This document shows, in pieces, positions 6,007 through 12,719 of a stretch of 12,719 bases of DNA. Positions within the stretch are counted from its first letter, which is position 1, and each line of letters opens with the position of its first letter. The notes beneath the pieces are model-generated. The model saw only the letters and a program-made list of their open reading frames with translations, was not told the origin of the DNA and ran no database searches. The DNA lies in contig CAIUGQ010000283.1 of assembly GCA_903898725.1 (NCBI GenBank), positions 1 through 12,719 of the forward strand, given 5' to 3'. This stretch comes from an uncultured Burkholderiales bacterium. Lineage in GTDB: Bacteria > Pseudomonadota > Gammaproteobacteria > Burkholderiales > Burkholderiaceae_E. The translations under genes were made by a program, and so were the position numbers.

Positions 6007-8175
6007 TCAGGACGCCGCGGACCGCTCACCCGGCAGGAACGGCACCGCGTCCTGCCAGCGCTCGACGCGCCTGAACGGCGGCAGGCTCGCGATCAGCCGG
6101 CGACCGTAGCCGCGCGTCACCAGGCGTTCGTCGCACACCAGCAGCACCCCGCGGTCGGTCTCCGAGCGGATCAGCCGTCCGGCGCCCTGCTTGAGCGCCA
6201 TGGCTGCGGCGGGCAGCTGCTCGTGCGAGAACGGATCGCGCCCCGCACGGCGCATCGCCTCGCCGCGAGCTTTGACCACGGGGTCGTCGGGCGGCGCGAA
6301 GGGCAGCTTGTCGATGACCACGAGCGACAGCGCGTCGCCGGCCACGTCGACGCCTTCCCAGAAGCTCGCGCTGCCGATCAGCACCGCGTTCGGCTCGCGC
6401 CGGAAGCGCTCGAGCAGCAGTGGCCTCGGGGCCTCGCCCTGCACGAGACGGGTCAGCCCGATGCCCTCGAGCGCATCGAGTTCTCCGAGCCGCTCGGCGA
6501 TCTCGCGCATCGACCGCAGCGTGGTGCACAGGAAGAAGGCACGTCCGCGGTTGGCGACCAGCAGCGGCCACGCCGCCTGCGCGACGCGCTGCGAGAAGCC
6601 GGGCGCCGAGGCCTCGCCGATGCCGCGCGGTATCCACAGCGCGGCCTGCCGCTCGAACTCGAAGGGGCTCTCCCAGCGCTCGCAACGGGCATCGTGCAGG
6701 CCGAGTGCATCAACGAAGTGGGCGAAATCCCCGCCGACCGAGAGCGTCGCCGACAGGAAGATCCAGGCGCGCGGCGTCCCGGCACGGTGCCGCTCGAAGG
6801 AGGCGGCGACCGACAGCGGCGTGCGTCGCAGCGTGGCGTGCTGCGTGCCGGTCTCGGCCCAGACGACCGCAGGGTCGTCGGCCCCGGGTACCGGGGCGCG
6901 CTGCCCCTCGGGCTCGACGACGATCACGCCATCGTCCTCGTCGGCATCGAGCGGGCGCGGCGCCGGGCGGCCGCCCCGCGCGTCGGCCGCGAGGGCCGCG
7001 CTCCACCGCTGCAGCCGCTCGCCGATCTCGGTCGCGCGCAGCCCGCAGCGGTCGAGGTCCGGACCGCGGCCGGCATTCACCGCGACGATCGCCGAGACCG
7101 AGACGAGGTCGGCGAGCACCGCATCGAGCGTGTCCTCGAGCTCAGGCAGCGTCCGCAGCTGCTCGGCCGTCCAGCGGCGCGAGACCGCGCCCCGCGCCCC
7201 GCCGCGCAGCGCGCGACCCCGGTCCTCGCCGGCCTCGAACGCCAGCCGCAGCTCGCGGCTGGCATGGTCGAGCCGATCGGCGAGCGCACGCCAATCCGCC
7301 CCGTCGGGGGCCTGCACGACGCCCGCGCGCACCAGATCGCGCGCGAGCTCGAAGAGCTGTCGCGTCGAGACGGCTTCGCCGAAGAACTCGGTGGCCGCCT
7401 CGGGCAGCTGGTGCGCCTCGTCGAACACCACCGCATCCGCCGTCGGCAGCAGCTCGCCGAGCGAATCCTCGCGCAGCGCGAGGTCGGCGCAGAACAGGTG
7501 GTGGTTGACGACGACCAGATCGGCATTCATCGCCTCGCGCCGCGCGCGCACGACGAAGCATCGCGACAGATCGGGGCAGTCCTGGCCGAGGCAGTTCTCC
7601 CGGCTCGAGCTCGCGTAGGCCCAGGCGGCATCGTCCTCGGGCAGATCGGTGCACTCGGCACGGTCGCCGCTGGCGCTGACCGCGGCGAAGCGATGGATGC
7701 GCCGCAGCTTGATGGGCGTGCCCGGATCGGGGAACCGCCCGTCCGCGAGATTTCGCTCGAGATGGTGGTGGCAGACGTAGTTGGCCCGGCCCTTGAGCAG
7801 CGCGGTCTGCAGTCCGGCCCCGAGTGCCGCCCTCACCAGCGGCAGGTCGCGCGCATGCAGCTGGTCCTGCAGCGGGCGGGTGCCGGTGGAGATCATCGCC
7901 TTGCCGCCCGCGAGCAGCAGAGGGACCAAGTATGCGTAGGTCTTGCCGGTTCCGGTGCCGGCCTCGGCGACCAGCGTGCCACGCTCGGCGATCGCGCGTC
8001 CGATGCTGGCCGCAAGGGCCTGCTGACCGGACCTCGGCCGGAAACCGGGCATCGCGCGGGCAAGCGGTCCGCCCTCGGCCAGGGCGGCGCGGGTGGCTTC
8101 GGGCAGGTCGGGCAGTTCGGACGGGTCGATCGTATCGCGGGGAACGCTGCCGGGCGGCGGCGCGCCGCCCGTCAC
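6007..8175 (-). CDS. yoaA: ATP-dependent DNA helicase, DinG/YoaA family (XPD-like, Fe-S)
   Basis: Superfamily 2 5'-3' DNA helicase of the XPD/DinG group, expected to unwind forked or structured DNA in repair. The 722-residue product has Walker A EAGTGTGKT (71-79) and STGTRPLQDQL (96-106). Four cysteines C135, C195, C200 and C206 have the spacing of the DinG Fe-S cluster; C175 is an additional Cys. The DEAH box is VFDEAHQLPE (250-259). The second helicase domain contains LSATLSVGGDF, GSASFWEGVDV, DKLPFAPPDDP and motif VI QGAGRLIR (663-670). The wording of these motifs is closer to YoaA than to E. coli DinG, but the two cannot be separated firmly by eye. The start is GTG 8173-8175, overlapping the stop of the upstream DUF465 gene as GTGA, so translation is probably coupled. 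The 3' end faces bamD. Confidence 0.92.
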   Translation of the reverse strand: MTGGAPPPGSVPRDTIDPSELPDLPEATRAALAEGGPLARAMPGFRPRSGQQALAASIGRAIAERGTLVAEAGTGTGKTYAYLVPLLLAGGKAMISTGTRPLQDQLHARDLPLVRAALGAGLQTALLKGRANYVCHHHLERNLADGRFPDPGTPIKLRRIHRFAAVSASGDRAECTDLPEDDAAWAYASSSRENCLGQDCPDLSRCFVVRARREAMNADLVVVNHHLFCADLALREDSLGELLPTADAVVFDEAHQLPEAATEFFGEAVSTRQLFELARDLVRAGVVQAPDGADWRALADRLDHASRELRLAFEAGEDRGRALRGGARGAVSRRWTAEQLRTLPELEDTLDAVLADLVSVSAIVAVNAGRGPDLDRCGLRATEIGERLQRWSAALAADARGGRPAPRPLDADEDDGVIVVEPEGQRAPVPGADDPAVVWAETGTQHATLRRTPLSVAASFERHRAGTPRAWIFLSATLSVGGDFAHFVDALGLHDARCERWESPFEFERQAALWIPRGIGEASAPGFSQRVAQAAWPLLVANRGRAFFLCTTLRSMREIAERLGELDALEGIGLTRLVQGEAPRPLLLERFRREPNAVLIGSASFWEGVDVAGDALSLVVIDKLPFAPPDDPVVKARGEAMRRAGRDPFSHEQLPAAAMALKQGAGRLIRSETDRGVLLVCDERLVTRGYGRRLIASLPPFRRVERWQDAVPFLPGERSAAS

Positions 8176-8372
8176 GCGGGTACGTCCGGCGTCAGCTGCA
8201 TCTGCAGCAGAACGATGGTGTCCTTGATCTGGAGCTTGCGCTTCTTCAGACGCCGGATCTGCATCTCGTCCGGCGGGATCGCCTCGGCCAGCCCGGCAAT
8301 CGTGGTGTCGAGTCCACGGTGCTCGTTCTGAAGTTCAGCGATCCTGCGTTTCAGGGCCTCCGGATCTCGCAT
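8172..8372 (-). CDS. DUF465 (YdcH-type) small helical protein
   Basis: A 66-residue, charged, fully helical product: LQNEHRGLDTTIAGLAEAI and then EMQIRRLKKRKLQIKDTIVLL. The 'HR-LD' first helix followed by 'RRLKKxKLxLKDxI' is the DUF465/YdcH pattern, a short antiparallel coiled coil of unknown function that is common in proteobacteria. ATG 8370-8372 is preceded by a GAGAC purine stretch. Its stop TGA overlaps the GTG start of the helicase gene by three bases, so both are read from one mRNA whose promoter must lie in the 74 bases upstream. A link to helicase function is only implied by this coupling. Confidence 0.85.
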   Translation of the reverse strand: MRDPEALKRRIAELQNEHRGLDTTIAGLAEAIPPDEMQIRRLKKRKLQIKDTIVLLQMQLTPDVPA

Positions 8373-8446
8373 GCGTGACGGTCTCGATTCGTGCCGATGA
8401 GTGGTCGTTCCCGTCCCAGGGCGGGGGTGGAATCATAAGCCGCAGC
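8373..8446. promoter_or_regulatory. Divergent intergenic region between DUF465-helicase unit and PP2C gene
   Basis: This 74-base gap must hold control elements for both directions. On the plus strand GGTGGAAT (8426-8433) resembles an extended -10 element, but its downstream distance to ATG 8447 leaves a leader of only a few bases and no -35 is evident. CCCGTCC and GGGCGGG (8411-8417 and 8420-8426) can pair into a small hairpin with one G-U pair. Neither assignment is firm. Confidence 0.3.
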
Positions 8447-9223
8447 ATGAACTCCGTCCAAGCACCGCCGCACGTCTTCTCGATCGCCGCCTGCGCCGCG
8501 CAGGACCGGGGCGACCGTCCCGAACAGCAGGACCGCGTCGCGATCCTGCGCGGTCGGCGCGCCCCCCGCTGCGTGCTCGGCCTGCTGGCCGACGGGGTGG
8601 GCGGACGCGCCGGCGGTTCGCTGGCGTCCGAACAGGTGATGGCGACCGCGCAGCGCCTCTTCGACGAGCACGGGGCCGACGATCCGGCCGACCGCTTCTT
8701 CGAGGATCTGGTCGCCGAGGTGCATGTGGTGCTGCAGCTCGCCGGGGTCACCGCGGCCCTCGAACCCCATTCGACCCTCGCCGCCGTGCTGGTTCAGCCG
8801 CACCGCGTCGACTGGTGCCACGTCGGCGACAGTCGCGTCTATCACGTCCGCGACGGCCGCATCGCCCATCGCTCGCTCGACGATACCTATGGCGAGCAGC
8901 TGCGCCGCGAGGGCCGGATGAGCGCGGAGCGGGCGAGGCTGCATCCCTCGGCCGGGCGTCTGACCCAGGCACTGGGCGGCACACGGGTGCCCTGCCCCAC
9001 CGTCGCCGGCATCCGCGAGCCCCGGATCGGCGACGCGTTCCTGCTCTGCTCGGACGGCGCGTGGCGCGACCTCGCCGATGCCGAGATCGCCGAGGCGGTC
9101 GATGCCGGCGCACCACGAGGCGTCCTCGGCGACCTGCTCGGACGGGCCCGGGGTCGCGCGCAGGGACACGGCGACAACTGCTCGATGGTGCTCCTGCGGT
9201 TGGATCCGGCCCACGACGCCTGA
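8447..9223 (+). CDS. Stand-alone PP2C-family protein Ser/Thr phosphatase
   Basis: Cytosolic metal-dependent phosphatase predicted to dephosphorylate Ser/Thr on partner proteins. The 258-residue product is a single PP2C domain with the whole metal centre: D29 (PEQQDRV), DGVGG (49-53), GDSRVY (127-132), SDGAW (202-206) and GDN (242-244). It also has STLAAVLV (109-116) and LTQALGG (172-178). No transmembrane, FHA or kinase domain is fused. ATG 8447-8449 is chosen. An in-frame GTG at 8375 would add 24 residues that do not look like PP2C sequence and would abut the divergent DUF465 start. No strong ribosome site precedes either. No kinase gene is present in the window. The gene converges on the ravA-viaA operon, so its substrate may be there, but that is inference. 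Confidence 0.9.
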   Translation: MNSVQAPPHVFSIAACAAQDRGDRPEQQDRVAILRGRRAPRCVLGLLADGVGGRAGGSLASEQVMATAQRLFDEHGADDPADRFFEDLVAEVHVVLQLAGVTAALEPHSTLAAVLVQPHRVDWCHVGDSRVYHVRDGRIAHRSLDDTYGEQLRREGRMSAERARLHPSAGRLTQALGGTRVPCPTVAGIREPRIGDAFLLCSDGAWRDLADAEIAEAVDAGAPRGVLGDLLGRARGRAQGHGDNCSMVLLRLDPAHDA

Positions 9224-9232
9224 CCGTCCGTC

Positions 9233-9254
9233 GGGCCGCTCGCGGCAGCGGCCC
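9233..9254. terminator. Possible bidirectional terminator hairpin between convergent genes
   Basis: GGGCCGCT (9233-9240) and AGCGGCCC (9247-9254) form a perfect 8-bp stem with a six-base loop in the 39-base gap between two converging stop codons. There is no T-run on either side, so it is not a classical intrinsic terminator. It may still pause polymerase or protect 3' ends. Confidence 0.5.
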
Positions 9255-9262
9255 TGCCCGGT

Positions 9263-10198
9263 TCAGCGCGCCCCGCCCGCCGCTCCGGACGGCGCCGGTA
9301 CCGCGGGCACGCTCACGCCTCCTGACCCCGTCTGGCCGGAGACCTGTGGCACCGCAGCCGGTGACTTCGCACCGGGACGTCGGGGCGCCGCTGGCGTCTC
9401 GGCACGTCGACGCGCCGCCTCGTCGCTGCGCGCGCGTTCGTCCCGCCGGGCCTCGCGCCGCTCGAGCTCGCGGGCATCACCGGCCTCGCGTTCCAGGCGA
9501 CGCGCCTCGAGCTCGCGGGCCCGGGCCGCAGCGTTCGGCGCATCCTGCTGCGCACGCACCTCGGCCTCGCGGCGCCGGGCGGCGTTCTCGGCCTCGCGAC
9601 GAGCGCGTTCGGCGCGATTGGCCTCGGCCTGGCGGGCCAGCTCGGGGGCCTGCGCCTCGCGCTGTGCCTGCTCGGCTTGCGCCGCCACCTGGCGGGCCTC
9701 GTAGGCGCGTCGATTCTCGTCGCGGCGCGCGGCCTCGTCGGAGGCGTCCGTCGCGCGACGCGCGAGGTCGGCGGCCGCGCGTTCGTTCAGTTCGAGGGCG
9801 GTGTGCTCGCGAAGCGTGCGATTGGCGGCAACCTCCAGGCGGTCGAGCCGGGCCCGCACGAAGCGCTCGCGCTCTGCCACGTCCGACAGGCAGGCGTTGA
9901 CGAAGAACTTCCGGTAGCAATACGCGCGCTCGCGCCCGAGCGCATCCGCGGCGTCCTCCCGGGCGAGACGGACCGATTCCTGGAGCGCCCGGGCCTCGTC
10001 CGGACTCATCGCGCGATCCGGATCGACCGAGCCCAGCACGCGCAGCGGCTCGAGGCGTGGCGGTCCGTCGCGACTCGGTGCCTCGCGTGACGGCAGCTCG
10101 GTCTGCCCGTCGCCCTGGGCGCGCACCGCCGTGCCGCTGGCGCAGGCCATCGCGAGGGCGATGGCGAACCCGGCGCGCAACCAGCCGCGTTCAGCCAC
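9263..10198 (-). CDS. Exported Ala/Glu/Arg-rich coiled-coil protein, unknown function
   Basis: The 311-residue product begins MAERGWLRAGFAIALAMACA and has a likely signal peptidase I site after AVRA (residues 24-27), so it is predicted to be periplasmic. Residues about 55-135 hold a conserved-looking patch around AYCYRKFFVNACLSD (C94 and C103, possibly a disulfide). A highly charged Ala/Glu/Arg helix of about 130 residues, probably a long coiled coil, follows. The last 40 residues are Pro/Ala/Gly-rich. GTG 10196-10198 overlaps the viaA stop by 8 bases. TTG 10202-10204 is an alternative start with GGGAGG (complement of 10210-10215) five bases upstream. Longer upstream readings overlap viaA too far and would bury the signal peptide. 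It is the last gene of the ravA-viaA operon. Family function is unknown to me. Confidence 0.8.
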   Translation of the reverse strand: MAERGWLRAGFAIALAMACASGTAVRAQGDGQTELPSREAPSRDGPPRLEPLRVLGSVDPDRAMSPDEARALQESVRLAREDAADALGRERAYCYRKFFVNACLSDVAERERFVRARLDRLEVAANRTLREHTALELNERAAADLARRATDASDEAARRDENRRAYEARQVAAQAEQAQREAQAPELARQAEANRAERARREAENAARRREAEVRAQQDAPNAAARARELEARRLEREAGDARELERREARRDERARSDEAARRRAETPAAPRRPGAKSPAAVPQVSGQTGSGGVSVPAVPAPSGAAGGAR

Positions 10199-11756
10199 GG
10201 TCAAGCGCGCCTCCCGGCGCGCCACGCATGCCCGGCAAAGGGGTACCGGTGCCGGGTGCAGCCGCGATGTTGGGGAAGAACAGGCCGGTGAGGTTCCGGT
10301 CGTGTACCGGCGGCTCGACCTGTCCGTGCCGCCCGCCGTAGCGCCGCCAGTCGCGGACCCAGAAGGTGTCGTCGACGACCGATCGCATCCCACGGGTCTC
10401 CCGGTCGCCGATCAGCACGCCCTGCACGCGCAGCCCCAGTTCGTCGCGCGCGGCCTGGACGGCGGCCACCGTTTCAGCGGTCGGTCCGAACTCGCCGTCG
10501 GAGGCGATCAGCAGATCGGCCTGCGACCAGTCCGCCTCGCGGATGCGGGCCAGCGCGCGTTCGATCGGCTCGACCACGTCGGTGCCGCCGTGGAAGCTCG
10601 CGGCGACGAAGTCGGCGAGGCGCTGCAGTCCGTCGAGGTCTGACGAGAGCTCGCATTCGACGACCTGGCGGGCACCGCTGAACGCATAGACGTAGCACCG
10701 CCGACGTTCGGCGGCGGCGGTCCGCAGAGCCTGGACGACGATCGCCTTGGCCACCCGCTCGGGACCGCCCGACATCGACGCGGAGGTGTCGACGCAGACC
10801 ACGATCGGACCGGCCTCGAGCACCGGACGCCGGATCGCCCTGGGCACCCGGCGCGCCCCGGGTTCGGGCACCCAGGCCGGCTGGGTCCAGCGGTCACGGT
10901 GGTGCCAGGCGAGCAGCGACTGCTCCGCGAGCCGCGCCGCGAACAGCCGTCGCAGGCGCCGCGCGCGGACCGAGTCCAGGCGCTTCGAGCGCCACAGCGC
11001 CTCGATCGGCAGCATCCGCGCCGGGTCTCCCGAACGGCGAACCCCTTCGACCTCGACCGGCGTGCCCGGCAGCTCGACCTCGACGCTGCGCCGGACCCAC
11101 TGCGGCAGGCCGTCGCCACCGGCCGCGTCATCGAACGCGAGCCGCTCCGCCTCGCGGGGCCGGACGCGCCCCAGGCGCCGGATCAGCTCGGCGAGCCGGG
11201 GCATCCGATCGAGCAGCTCGCGCGCCTCGAGGATCCGCTGCCAGGACGCCGACCGCAGCAGCCCCTGCAGTTCGCTCCAGCGCGCGAAGTTCGCGACACC
11301 GTCGAGCGACTCGACCAGCCGCATCACCTCGTGGAGCGCCTCGCCGCGCTCGACCCATTCCGCGGCGAACGCCGCGACGATCCGCTCGAGCGCGACCGCG
11401 CGCGGCATGGCGTCGGTGAACGTCGCGATCCGGTCGACGTGCCACAGCAGCGAGCGCAGCACCTGCTCCGCGACGGCCGGCTGCCCTCGGGCCAGTCCGG
11501 CCAGCCCCAGCCGCAGGAACACTGCCTCGAACGCCTGCGTCAGCGCGTCGGGGAACGCCGCGCCGCCCGGCTCCACGAACGGCGACTCACCGGCCAGCAG
11601 CCGCTCGCGGGCCCGTGCGACCCAGGCAAGTCGCTCGAACGGGTCGCCCTCGTTGTTGACGATCGCCGGCAGCCAGAGCGTGCGCGGCAACGCGTCGAGC
11701 GGTGCCAGGCGCGTCTCGAGCGCGTCAGAGCGAAACGGGTTCTGGAATCCGGCCAT
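10191..11756 (-). CDS. viaA: VWA-domain protein of the ViaA family (partner of RavA ATPase)
   Basis: In E. coli, ViaA binds the MoxR-type AAA+ ATPase RavA and stimulates it. The pair is linked to respiratory Fe-S complexes, membrane lipids and aminoglycoside sensitivity. The 521-residue product has a helical N-terminal half and a C-terminal von Willebrand factor A domain from about 315. Its MIDAS residues are DTSAS (323-327), GGTD with T392 (390-393), and D420 in ASDGEFG. The block GPIVVCVDTSASMSG and AERRRCYVYAFSG closely parallels E. coli ViaA (483 residues). A tail of about 47 residues after RDWRRYGG (475-521), including HDRNLTGLFFPN, goes beyond the E. coli protein. ATG 11754-11756 lies 32 bases inside the end of ravA, and the stop overlaps the next gene. 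Membership is strong; the biological role here is inferred. Confidence 0.9.
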   Translation of the reverse strand: MAGFQNPFRSDALETRLAPLDALPRTLWLPAIVNNEGDPFERLAWVARARERLLAGESPFVEPGGAAFPDALTQAFEAVFLRLGLAGLARGQPAVAEQVLRSLLWHVDRIATFTDAMPRAVALERIVAAFAAEWVERGEALHEVMRLVESLDGVANFARWSELQGLLRSASWQRILEARELLDRMPRLAELIRRLGRVRPREAERLAFDDAAGGDGLPQWVRRSVEVELPGTPVEVEGVRRSGDPARMLPIEALWRSKRLDSVRARRLRRLFAARLAEQSLLAWHHRDRWTQPAWVPEPGARRVPRAIRRPVLEAGPIVVCVDTSASMSGGPERVAKAIVVQALRTAAAERRRCYVYAFSGARQVVECELSSDLDGLQRLADFVAASFHGGTDVVEPIERALARIREADWSQADLLIASDGEFGPTAETVAAVQAARDELGLRVQGVLIGDRETRGMRSVVDDTFWVRDWRRYGGRHGQVEPPVHDRNLTGLFFPNIAAAPGTGTPLPGMRGAPGGALDRG

Positions 11757-12719
11757 CGTCGGTCTCGGCGAGCGGCAGTTCGGCGAAGGCCGTGCGCGTG
11801 CCCTCGAGCGTGCCGCGCAGCGCCCTCACGGCCGCCTCGCCCTGCGCCAGCCGGGCGAGCACCAGCCCCCCGAACTCCGGCGCGAGCCACAGGTTGCCCT
11901 GCAGATCCGCCTCGACGCCCTCCCGATGCCCCCGGGCGCCGGCGAGCCAGAGATCGACCTCGGTGAGCAGCACATCGAGCTGCGCGATCCGGGCGCGAAC
12001 GTGGCTGGCGCCGAAGCGGCGACGGCGGCTGAACGCCGACATGCGCGGTGCGGCATCCGACATCGTGCCCTCGTCGGCCCCGCCGAGGCCGCGCGCGAGC
12101 GCCAGCTTGCCGCTGTCGTCGAAGGCCAGTTCGGTGGCCGTGATCTCGATCTCGAGCTGCTTGTCCCAGGCCTGCGCCACCCGCGCGAGTCGCTGCGGCT
12201 CGAGAGCGCGGGCGCCGCCGAGCCGCTCGGCGACCCAGGTCTCGATGCGCTGCGCCTGCACCGTGTCGGCGGCGAGCAGCCAGCGCAGCAGCCACAGATC
12301 GACCTCGGCGACCTGGCTGCGGCCATGGCTGGCGGCCGCCACGCGCAGCGCCCGCACCGCCTGGACCCACCGCCGGTCCGACACCTCGATCGCGGCCTCG
12401 TGCAGCACGACGCGCAGGGCGCCGAGCGCCTGCACGACCGAGGGCGGCAGCACGACGGCGTCGGCCGCGGCGCGGAGCGCGGCAAGCCGCGCCGGCGCGA
12501 GCGCACCGGACGCCGCGGCGCCGACATCGAGGCTTTCCATCGAGCCGGCCCCTTCCAGGGACGCAGGGCGGTCCGCACTGCGAAGCAGCGCCTCGAAGCG
12601 CGCATCGGTCACCGGATCGACCGAGCAGCGGAACAGGAAACGGTCGAGGAAGGCGCGCAGCGAATCGTCACCCGGCACTTCGTTGCTGGCGGCGACCAGC
12701 GTCGCCAGCGGAACGGCGA
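11725..12719 (-). CDS. ravA: RavA-like MoxR-family AAA+ ATPase, C-terminal part (5' end outside the window)
   Basis: 330 residues are visible, starting inside the AAA+ domain, so Walker A and B are off the edge. The first residues AVPLATLVAASNEVPGDDS contain the sensor-1 region seen in RavA (LVAASNELPEADS). FLDRFLFR (visible residues 23-30) corresponds to the arginine-finger region. SDRRWVQAVRALRVAA and HGRSQVAEVDLWLLRWLL match the sensor-2 lid of RavA (SDRRWKKAIRLLQASA). The remaining about 170 residues are helical and charged, ending AETDDGRIPEPVSL, equivalent to the LARA/triple-helix part but divergent from E. coli. Its end overlaps viaA by 32 bases, so the ATPase and its VWA partner are probably co-translated. 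An internal GTG at 12676-12678 is not the start, because the conserved frame continues past it. Confidence 0.9.
   Translation of the reverse strand, partial: AVPLATLVAASNEVPGDDSLRAFLDRFLFRCSVDPVTDARFEALLRSADRPASLEGAGSMESLDVGAAASGALAPARLAALRAAADAVVLPPSVVQALGALRVVLHEAAIEVSDRRWVQAVRALRVAAASHGRSQVAEVDLWLLRWLLAADTVQAQRIETWVAERLGGARALEPQRLARVAQAWDKQLEIEITATELAFDDSGKLALARGLGGADEGTMSDAAPRMSAFSRRRRFGASHVRARIAQLDVLLTEVDLWLAGARGHREGVEADLQGNLWLAPEFGGLVLARLAQGEAAVRALRGTLEGTRTAFAELPLAETDDGRIPEPVSL

Noticed and set aside
6223..8331. 702-codon plus-strand open frame opposite the helicase gene
   Set aside because: An antisense shadow of a high-GC gene. It shows Arg/Ala/Gln-rich composition and no recognisable motif, while the helicase motifs are all present on the minus strand.
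8375..8446. Earlier GTG start for the PP2C phosphatase
   Set aside because: It would abut the divergent DUF465 start and use up the only promoter space. The 24 added residues are Gly/Ser-rich and unlike PP2C N-termini.
10199..10393. Extended N-terminus for the exported coiled-coil protein (65 extra residues)
   Set aside because: It would overlap viaA coding by about 200 bases and place low-complexity Ser/Thr sequence ahead of a good signal peptide.
10899..11966. 355-codon plus-strand open frame opposite viaA and the end of ravA
   Set aside because: Gln/Arg/Pro-rich shadow sequence that spans the overlap of two recognised minus-strand genes.

Overview
The window is chromosomal DNA of a high-GC betaproteobacterium, most likely a member of the Burkholderiales. 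The evidence is strong G/C bias at third codon positions and PhaB and PhaC that read like the Cupriavidus/Ralstonia class I PHA enzymes. The gene order bamD / rluD-pgeF / small membrane protein / pha genes also recalls that order. I cannot fix the genus. The DNA is almost fully coding. No gap exceeds about 105 bases, and I see no rRNA, tRNA, CRISPR array, insertion sequence or prophage gene.

Left part (1-3188), minus strand: phaC, phaB and phaR form a polyhydroxyalkanoate (PHB) operon read leftward. PhaB reduces acetoacetyl-CoA, PhaC polymerises the product, and PhaR (cut by the window edge) represses granule genes. The thiolase gene phaA, expected between phaC and phaB, is absent. PhaC carries an unusual Ala/Pro/Lys-rich N-terminal extension that includes an in-frame array of 15-bp repeats.

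Middle part (3189-8372): a 61-residue membrane protein gene runs tail-to-tail into pgeF (peptidoglycan-editing laccase-fold enzyme). The pgeF gene is translationally coupled to rluD (23S rRNA pseudouridine synthase). rluD is divergent from bamD (outer-membrane assembly lipoprotein), and only 8 bp separate the two start codons, so at least the bamD promoter must lie inside rluD. bamD converges on a DinG/YoaA-type Fe-S helicase gene, which lies in a two-gene unit behind a DUF465 small coiled-coil protein.

Right part (8447-12719): a stand-alone PP2C phosphatase gene on the plus strand converges on a minus-strand operon. That operon is ravA-like AAA+ ATPase (5' end outside the window), viaA-like VWA protein, and an exported Ala/Glu/Arg-rich coiled-coil protein of unknown function. 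All three genes overlap, which suggests coupled translation. This MoxR-AAA+/VWA module with an exported partner and an adjacent phosphatase is the least-described part of the window. The rest is mostly housekeeping and storage metabolism.
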